From: Adiantum capillus-veneris
Lineage: Eukaryota > Streptophyta > Polypodiopsida > Polypodiales > Pteridaceae
Direction: 5' to 3'
DNA length: 64,000 nt
NCBI GenBank assembly: GCA_014529385.2
Contig: CM043953.1
Span: 99,745,342-99,809,341, forward strand
Positions 56,907 to 64,000 of this stretch are shown one piece after another. The notes below the pieces were generated by a model that was given only the letters and a program-made list of their open reading frames with translations, was not told where the DNA came from and searched no databases. The translations under genes were made by a program, and so were the position numbers. Within the stretch, counting starts at the first letter, position 1. The number at the start of each line of letters is the position of its first letter.

Positions 56907-57399
56907 TTCCAACCATTCATGGATTTCAATGTACACACCCAGACTTCAAAGTCAAAAATGTAGAACACGCCCTAGGAAGACTCAGCTTGCCAAAACTACT
57001 CTTAATAGGAGGTTAATGATTAACAAAGAGTATGTGCTAGATTAAAATGTGAACAAGGATTTTGAGTGATACATTACACCCTAATTGGTAGCAAGGTAAG
57101 TGGTGCAAAGAATAGAAAAAGAATCCGTTGAACAATCATAGATATTGGGGCGTTCCAAAGGTGTTCTTGCACCTTCATTTGAGAGCAACAACAAGCATCC
57201 TAATGATGTCCAACGGCAAATGATGTGGTGTTGTACAAATTATGTGATTCATTGTTATGTAGTGGAACACAACATAGATCCACAACCCAATTATTTGTCC
57301 CATACATGGCTAGTAACCCTCGGGGCTAACGTGATGGAGGAATAAGACAAATCCTTAATTAATGGCGGGTACAAGTTGAAATTGTAAGGTCCAAAAGGA

Positions 57400-59291
57400 A
57401 ATGGAAAATGTAGATGCAACACCTCCAGCTAATGTAGGTCCCTCTACAGATGATGCTGGAAGTGTAAGTGCAGGTCAAGCATGCATGTGGTGAGTAGGAA
57501 GGACAAGACACACAGCATGTGGTGGAGTGCAAAATGAGAAGAATCCTCATCCACTTTTTATTATTATATCAATCCAATAAGTGAATTATGTTAATGATGG
57601 ATTAGTGAGTGTCCTGCCTAGTTGGTGTGAAACCCCAACAAACTCCCACTTGAAGGCCAATGTGCCCCAAGCTACCTATATATGTACAAACTTGTATAGT
57701 CGTGAAGCATGTTTGTGGCTTTATCCTATACCCATCATCTCTATGCAATGTTCAAACCTCTCTAAGGATAGGCTCTTTGTAAGAGCATCTACAAGGTTAT
57801 CATCCGCATGGACCCTGAGTATCTTGAAGTTCTCCCACTAGACGAGCTAACCATACAACTTCCTTGCTAGCACTAGAAATCTTGGAGACATTACCTTAAT
57901 GAAATGGCTACTCTAGCAAAGAAGAATGCATAGCCATATGTGAATTTTTTACTATCCACACAACCTGTATAATCTATATCTATGTAACCAATTATGGAAA
58001 CATTGCTATACCCAAAGTGTAAGCACTTACTTGTTGTACCATTAAGGTATCTCAAAATGTGCTCCGCTACTTCCTTGTGCTTTCTGCTAGGATTTGTATG
58101 AATTTGCTAACCATTCTCACTACAAATAAAAGGTCTAGTCTGGTGGCTACCATGCCATCCATAAAGACTACCCATTGTTGAAGAGTATGGTACCTTTTCC
58201 ATTTATGCTTTCTCTTCATCTTGGGAGCATCATCCTTGCTAAGTTTTTCACATGCCTACATTGGGGTACTCAATGAAGCCTTCCCCCCTACATATTAAAA
58301 CATTGCAAGATTTTGTGGATATATGTCTCTTGAGATAGCTCCAATATTCCACGCTACTAACATACCAAGAAAGCAATTTGTATCTCCCAAATCCTTCATA
58401 ACACACTACATGCTAATTGAATTTTTTAGGATAGCAATGTCATTCTTAAACTTCCCACCAATGAGCATATCATCGACATAAAGTATCGAGATGATTAGTG
58501 AACCATCATTCAACTTTCGGGTACCCAAGCAATGGTCTTCTTAGCTTCTCACATAACCTTGGGACTACATGCACTTGTGAAATTTTTGGTACTACTACCT
58601 TGAGCCTTGCTTGAGGCCCTACAAATGCCTTTTGCAGTGTTCACATTGTCTGCCTTGCTAGGCTTTTAAACATCCTCTTCTAGATCCCCATGAAGTTTTT
58701 GACAAGTTGTAATGGACGCTTTGTAGAAGGTTGGCTCTCTGTAGATAGTGACTAATAAATAGTTTTATTGTGGTTGAAAATTCTCACATACATGAGAGAC
58801 TCTAGAATATCTCTTCACTTTCTCTCTCTAGAGCACTACTAGTAGTGGGAACGTCACCATAGACTAAGCTGCTGGTCTAATCTCACTTGAAGCTACATCT
58901 TGAATCTAACTTTTCAATACTCCACCTCTTGGAGAGGTTGCCTGTGCATCTTTAATTTATTGAAGATAACATGTAAGCTTTTAATTACTCGTTAAGATTC
59001 CAAATGGCACAGATGGTATCCCATTTCTCCATAGACACCATAATCAATGAGCTGCATTTGTGTGATTCAAGGTCTAGCTTTCTGAGAATGTCTCACACCC
59101 AAATAGATGAAGTTTGTGATATTGTGGTTTCTTATCAGTTTACATCTCCTCTAGAATCTTGTAGTTCAATGGCGTACTAGGCAATCTATTGATAATATAA
59201 ACCATTGTAAGAAAAACCTCTCCCCAAAAATATGTGGGTAAATTTGCCATAGATAGCATTATTGTGACTCTGTCCTATACGACTATGTTCA
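57400..59291 (-). pseudogene. Ty1/copia remnant (integrase, RT, RNase H, LTR edge), a different family
   Basis: On the minus strand, from the right: integrase (FTHIFWGEVFLTMVYIINRLPS-like and LHLFGCETF, about 59040-59270), RT (ISILYVDDMLIGG near 58460-58500, MKDLGDTNCFLGML), RNase H end (LRVHADDNLVDALTKSLSLERFEHC near 57730-57830), a purine tract (AAGTGGGAGTT) and an LTR starting TGTTGGGGTTTC at 57640. Many stops and indels; gag is lost. The left LTR limit is not clear. The copia element at 59292 has inserted into its integrase. Confidence 0.75.
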
Positions 59292-59516
59292 TGTTACCAT
59301 ATACATGTGGTAGTGATGTGTGTGAACACACTAGGACCGCCGGGGCATTTTTTCCCTCTTTAGGAGGTTTTTCCCCCCGTGCATTGTATATACGCCCATC
59401 ACACTAGGGCTATCTATCTTTCCATTGCACACTAAGTAACACACTCTATTCTGTGCCTTGAGCTTCCTTCGTCTTCTCCAAGCTGTGTGTGTTTCTCTGC
59501 AACCCTAATTCCAACA
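59292..59516 (+). repeat. 5' LTR of the right-end copia
   Basis: 225 bases, TGTTACCATATACATG to CTAATTCCAACA. Confidence 0.92.
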
Positions 59517-59518
59517 AT

Positions 59519-59530
59519 TGGTATCAGAGC
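59519..59530 (+). promoter_or_regulatory. Primer-binding site of the right-end copia
   Basis: TGGTATCAGAGC, initiator Met tRNA type, two bases after the LTR. Confidence 0.9.
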
Positions 59531-59878
59531 AGGTCACGTCCTCCCGGGCTTAGTCGCCAGCTGCTCCAACACACGCCTGCTCACTTTCTCCGATTTCAGT
59601 GAGCTTTGGTGAGCGTTCGCAGGTCGACAAAAATTTCGGGATAGCTCGAAGAGCTGGGACTGCTCAGAATTTTGATTTGGGCTCATTTCGGCCTCCGTTT
59701 CCACTACAGGCAGTCCTGCACAGGCTATTTCGTCATTTTGTGCAGAATTTCTGTCAGTGCCGTTTCCTGCATTACAGGTGCCTTATAGTCTTCTACGGTT
59801 TGTGCTATATAACACAGGTTGTTCCCGCTCCGTTTCTCCTATTTTCGGGCAGTTTTCACATCAGGTGCAGCATTTACC

Positions 59879-62800
59879 ATGGCTGACAACAACAACACAA
59901 ATGTGTTCAAGATGTTTGCTGCTGAGGACAGGTTGGATGGGGACAACTACCCTATGTGGGCTTATATGATGCAACATGTTCTTGTGTCAAAAGGTGTCTG
60001 GAACATTGTGCAGGGCATTGATGTACGTCCTGGTTCTGAGGATGTAGGCGATGTTGAGGATGTTGCAGGTCTTGCTGCAAGGATTGCAGCTGTTCGAGTT
60101 GTTTTGCCTACGGCAGAACAAGCTCGTTGGGATGTTAAGGATGCACAGGCTCATGCATTGATTGTGTTGTCTGTGAAGCGCACCATTGTTCCTCACATCC
60201 GTTCAGCAAAATCTGCAAAACAGGCTTGGGATATTTTAGCAGGTCTTTATGCAAGCCGCAATGAGACTAAAATTGCTTTGCTGCGTAAAGAGCCGGAGTC
60301 GAAGATTATGCATGAGGAAGATGATATGGACACTTTTCTTGCTACTGTCAAGGATATCAATGAGCAACTTATTTCTGTAGGTGAAGTCATTTCAGACAGT
60401 TCCCTTGTGCAGACTGTTCTTGATGCCTTACCAGATTCTTACCAGACTTTTGCTAGTACTTGGAGACTTATGACCCAAGGAAATCCAGATGTTGTCAAGT
60501 TTGATGCATTATGCACATTGCTGTTGCAAGAGTCACTTTCCAAAAAAAACAGGACTAGACAGCGTGCAGTTGAACAGGCTTTTATTGCTTCTCAAAGAAA
60601 GGGTGGTAACAGTAATGCAGCCACTTCTTATGGTTCTGCTGCGAGTGGCAAAAATTATGTTCCTAATGCTTCTGTTGGCAGTACTTCGTCTAGCAATTCT
60701 GGTGATAAGGGCAAAAAGAAGATGCGTTGCCATTATTGTAAAGCCAATGATCACTTGATCAAGTCGTGTCCTAAGTTGAAGGCCAAAGAGGCTAAGAAGA
60801 AAGAGGGTGGTTCCACTGCAAATGCTGGTTCCACTACAAATGCAGCCATTGTTGAGTCTTCTGTGAAAGGAGACGGTAATGCTGATGTTGATGCAGAATG
60901 GGCGTTTAGCGCAGAGTGCACTTACAATCCTGCTGTCCATGATGCATGCTTGTTAGTTGCTGCAGATTCACATGTGTGGTATTTTGACAGTGGTGCTACA
61001 AAGCACATTACCTCACATCGTGAATTGTTTACCTCTCTCGAGTTTGTCCCTCATGGGAATTCAGTCACTTGTGCCAACAATGCCTCTTATCCAGTTCAGG
61101 GAGTTGGAAAGATTGTGCTCACTGCTGCTAATGGCAGTTCCTTTACACTTGTTGATGCACTTTATGTACCTGGGATCAAGAAGAATCTCTTGTCTGTATC
61201 CGCACTTGCTAGACTTGGACTTGTAGTCAAATTTGTGGATGACAGATGTACAGTTCATGATCTCAGTTTTGGTGATGAAATTGTTGCATCTAGCCTTTTG
61301 TGCCGTGGGCTGTATAAGCTCACTTTGTATGACAAGTGTGACAAAATTTTGCAAATGCTGTTGCAGATTCAAGGGCTATTTCAGATGCAAAACTTTGGCA
61401 TGCACGTTTTGGTCATGTGAATTTTGCCAGTTTGCTGCGTTTGCAGAAATCTGATATGGTTGCTTCTTTGCCGCCTCTTGAAGCACCTATCAAACATGTT
61501 TGTGAAGGCTGTATTTTGGGTAAGATGCAGCGTTCTAAGTTTCCAAAGGATGGTTCAGTTCGGGCCACATGCAGGTTGCAGCTTGTGCATAGTGATGTTT
61601 GTGGACCCATGCAAACTCCGTCCTTGGGCAATTACCTGTACTTCGTGACTTTCATTGATGATTACTCCAGGCATGCATGGGTATTTCGGCTTAAAGTGAA
61701 GTCCGAAGTTTTTATGTGCTTCAAACAATTTTTGGCTATGGCTGAAAATGTCTCAAAATGTACTATGGGCACCCTCCGTTCCGATCCAGGGGGGGAGTAT
61801 ATGTCTCATTAATTTAATGCATTTCTGGCTAGTCGTGGGACAAAACACCAATATACAGTGCTTTATACACCTCAGCAAAATGGTGTTGCTGAGAGGAAAA
61901 ACACGTGACTGACGGAAATGGCACGATGTATGGTCAAAAGCCAAGCTTTACCGCATTCTTTTTGGCTTGAGGCCATCATGTGTACCACTTATGTACTTAA
62001 CAGGTGTCCTACGAAAGCTTTGTAGTCTATTACTCCATATGAAGCGTGGCATGATAGAAAACCTTCTATTGAGCACATGCGTGTTTTTGGCTGTTTGGCA
62101 TATGCTTTGGTGCCACAAGTGCAACGCAGAAAATCTGATGATAAGGCTGTCAAATGTATTTTTGTTGGTTACAGTGCTGAAAGCAAAGGTTACAGGTTGT
62201 ATCATCCGCAAACAAAACGTATTCTGGTTTCACGGGATGTAGTGTTTGTGAAAGATTCTGTTCAGCCCTTGCTGTCATGTACCAGAGACAGTAATGTAAG
62301 CTCACGGGACATTTATGACACTTTGTTGCTTCTTTTCAATGGTGGAAATACGAATGTAAGTTCCAATGAGGCAAATGTACAGCCTATGGGGGTTTCTAAA
62401 AATGTTTTAGATCAGCCTATTACTGATGCAGATGTACATGATGTACTTGATGAGGAAAGGGCTGAAAATGAGCAAGCTAGAGGTATGCCAAAATGGCTGG
62501 TGCACACTTTGTGTGACAGTCAATTGGATGCACCTTTGTCTAGTCGTACTCGTTCAGGCTCTCGCCATGCATCTTATGCATCAGATTGTTATGCTTTGGC
62601 TGTGTCTAGCTTACATGATGTTGAGGAGCCTCTAACTTTTGATGAAGCACAAAATTCAAAAAATTGGATGGCTGCCATGCAATCAGAATATGATGCACTT
62701 ATAGAAAATGACACATGGAATTTATGTGATTTGCCTCCTGGCAAAAAGGCCATTGGTACAAAGTGGGTTTACAAGTCGAAACGCAAGCCAGATGGTGAGA

Positions 62801-64000
62801 TCGATCGCCATAAGGCTCGACTTGTTGCAAAGGGTTATGCACAGCAAAAAGGCATAGATTATGAAGAGACTTTTGCTCCCACTTGTTGTATGACTACTGT
62901 GCGTTTTTTATGTGCATTGGCAGCTCATTTTGGTTGGGATGTACATCAATCAGACATTGTTACTACTTTCTTGAATGGTGACATATTTGAGGAAGTTTAT
63001 GTAACGCAGCCTCGTGGTTTTGTCATAAAAGGACAACAGGACAAAGTGTGCAAATGTAACAAGGCTTTGTATGGGTTGAAGCAATCTCCTCATGCTTGGT
63101 ATGAGAAAGCTGACACTCATTTGGTCAAACAAGGCTTTTGTAACAGTCCAACAGAAAGCACATTGTATGCAAAGTGTGAGGGTGTTGTACTTCTCATTGT
63201 GGTTCTTTATGTTGATGATTTGCTGATCACTGGACCAAATGAGAGACATATTGCTGAATTTAAGGGAAATTTGAATGCTACTTTCAAGATGAAAGATTTG
63301 GGGCTGTTGCATCATTACTTGGGTATATAGTTTAAGTAGTGTGATGGTGGTATTGCCTTGTGTCAGAAAAGTTACATAGAGACATTGCTATGTAAGTTTG
63401 GACTTGAGGATTGCAAACCTATTGCCACTCCCATGGAAACAAGTTTGAAGTTGAGTCTACATGATGCTGGCGATCCTGCTGATGTCACTCTTTACCAAAC
63501 TGTTGTTGGCTGCCTCATTTATGTATGCAACACGAGGTCGGATATTCAGTTTGCAGTCTCACAGGTCAGCAGATTTATGCATAGCCCAAGGTCTAAGCAT
63601 TGGCAGGCTGTCAAGAGGATTTTCCGCTACCTTAGTGGCACTTTACATCTTGGCTTGTTTTATCCCAAGGGGGGATCATTGTTGCCAGACTTACGTGCTT
63701 TTTCGGACTCAGGTTGGGCTGGTTGTTTTGACACGCGAGTGTCCACAAGTGGTTTTTGTTTCATGCTTGGCAGTTCATGTATATCATGGTTGAGCAAGAA
63801 GCAACCTATTGTGGCCACTTCGAGTTGTGAGGCTGAGTACAAGGCAGTCTTCACAGCTATGGTTGAGTGTGTATGGCTCAGATGCCTTATGGCTGATTTG
63901 GGTGTTGGACAGGACACTGCCAACACTATCTACACTGACAGTCAGAGCGCATTGGCAGTTGCAAGGAACCTTGTTTTTCATGCTCGCACAAAACACATTG
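59879..64000 (+). pseudogene. Ty1/copia gag-pol, lightly damaged
   Basis: The ATG at 59879 opens a 514-codon frame to 61420: gag (DRLDGDNYPMWAYMMQHVL), zinc knuckle (CHYCKANDHLIKSC), protease (WYFDSGATKHITSH). A one-base loss near 61340 (TGTGAC; the sister copy has TGTGGAC) ends it. Integrase (FVTFIDDYSRHAWVF) follows in another frame with stops at 61810 (TAA), 61906 (TGA) and 62023 (TAG). RT (GTKWVYKSKRKPDGEIDRHKA, VVLYVDDLLITG) is open from about 62026 to 63330, where TAG and a second TAG (63337) precede an otherwise open RNase H (WLSKKQPIVATSSCEAEY) to the window edge. Far less damaged than its sister. Confidence 0.9.

Larger units (their letters stand above)
59292..64000 (+). mobile_element. 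Ty1/copia retrotransposon, runs off the window
   Basis: Same family as 30441-35786, in the opposite orientation. 5' LTR, primer site, gag-pol down to RNase H; the 3' LTR lies beyond the window. The five bases before it, GTTCA, should recur after the 3' LTR. It is inserted in an older copia, a nested pair. Confidence 0.9.

Overview
The window looks like nuclear DNA of a land plant with a large, retrotransposon-rich genome. Evidence: a multi-exon GT-AG gene for a plant-type ER Hsp170 chaperone (HSP70-17 class), Ty1/copia and Ty3/gypsy elements with plant initiator-Met primer sites, an L1-type LINE, and long (CT)n, (CA)n and (GA)n microsatellites. A fern or other non-seed plant would fit, but that is a guess; the sequence alone does not fix the species.

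Only two cellular genes are convincing. At 391-966 (+) lies an intact single-exon ORF for a SIS-domain protein of the 6-phospho-3-hexuloisomerase type. At 4554-37079 (-) lies a complete 14-exon gene for an ER-lumenal Hsp110/GRP170 chaperone, with a signal peptide, an Hsp70 ATPase domain and a terminal HDEL. I traced all 14 exons. They join in frame to about 901 codons without a stop, even though intron 1 (9055-36302, about 27.2 kb) is packed with nested transposons.

Intron 1, left to right: a short LINE 3' tail inserted in a (CT)n tract; a near-full-length LINE (9.4-14.9 kb); a Ty1/copia element split by a non-autonomous Ty3/gypsy element (18289-22599, 5-bp duplication CTATC); a chimeric junction from copia RT into a second gypsy element (to 28156); a possible hAT transposon end; a deleted gypsy copy (28.8-30.4 kb); and, inside its LTR, a reverse-oriented copia element (30441-35786, duplication TAAAG). 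Exon 1 and a promoter region with a heat-shock-element-like site follow.

From 37.5 to 57.6 kb the DNA is mostly decayed: a lone copia LTR, gypsy RT/IN and gag remnants, several 100-270 bp tandem duplications, a palindromic GGCCATA cluster, two ORF1-only LINE tails and microsatellites. At 57.6-59.3 kb is a decayed reverse-strand copia, into which a younger copia of the same family as the 30-36 kb element has inserted (59292 to the window end).

The two related copia copies share premature stop codons. Gypsy-family LTRs begin with a G-box palindrome and carry arrays of a GCGTTTTTG motif that also occurs in an unrelated copia leader. The LINE lacks an AUG for its endonuclease and sits in frame with ORF1 across one UAG. 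These are the most interesting observations; I see no clear new defence or metabolic system.
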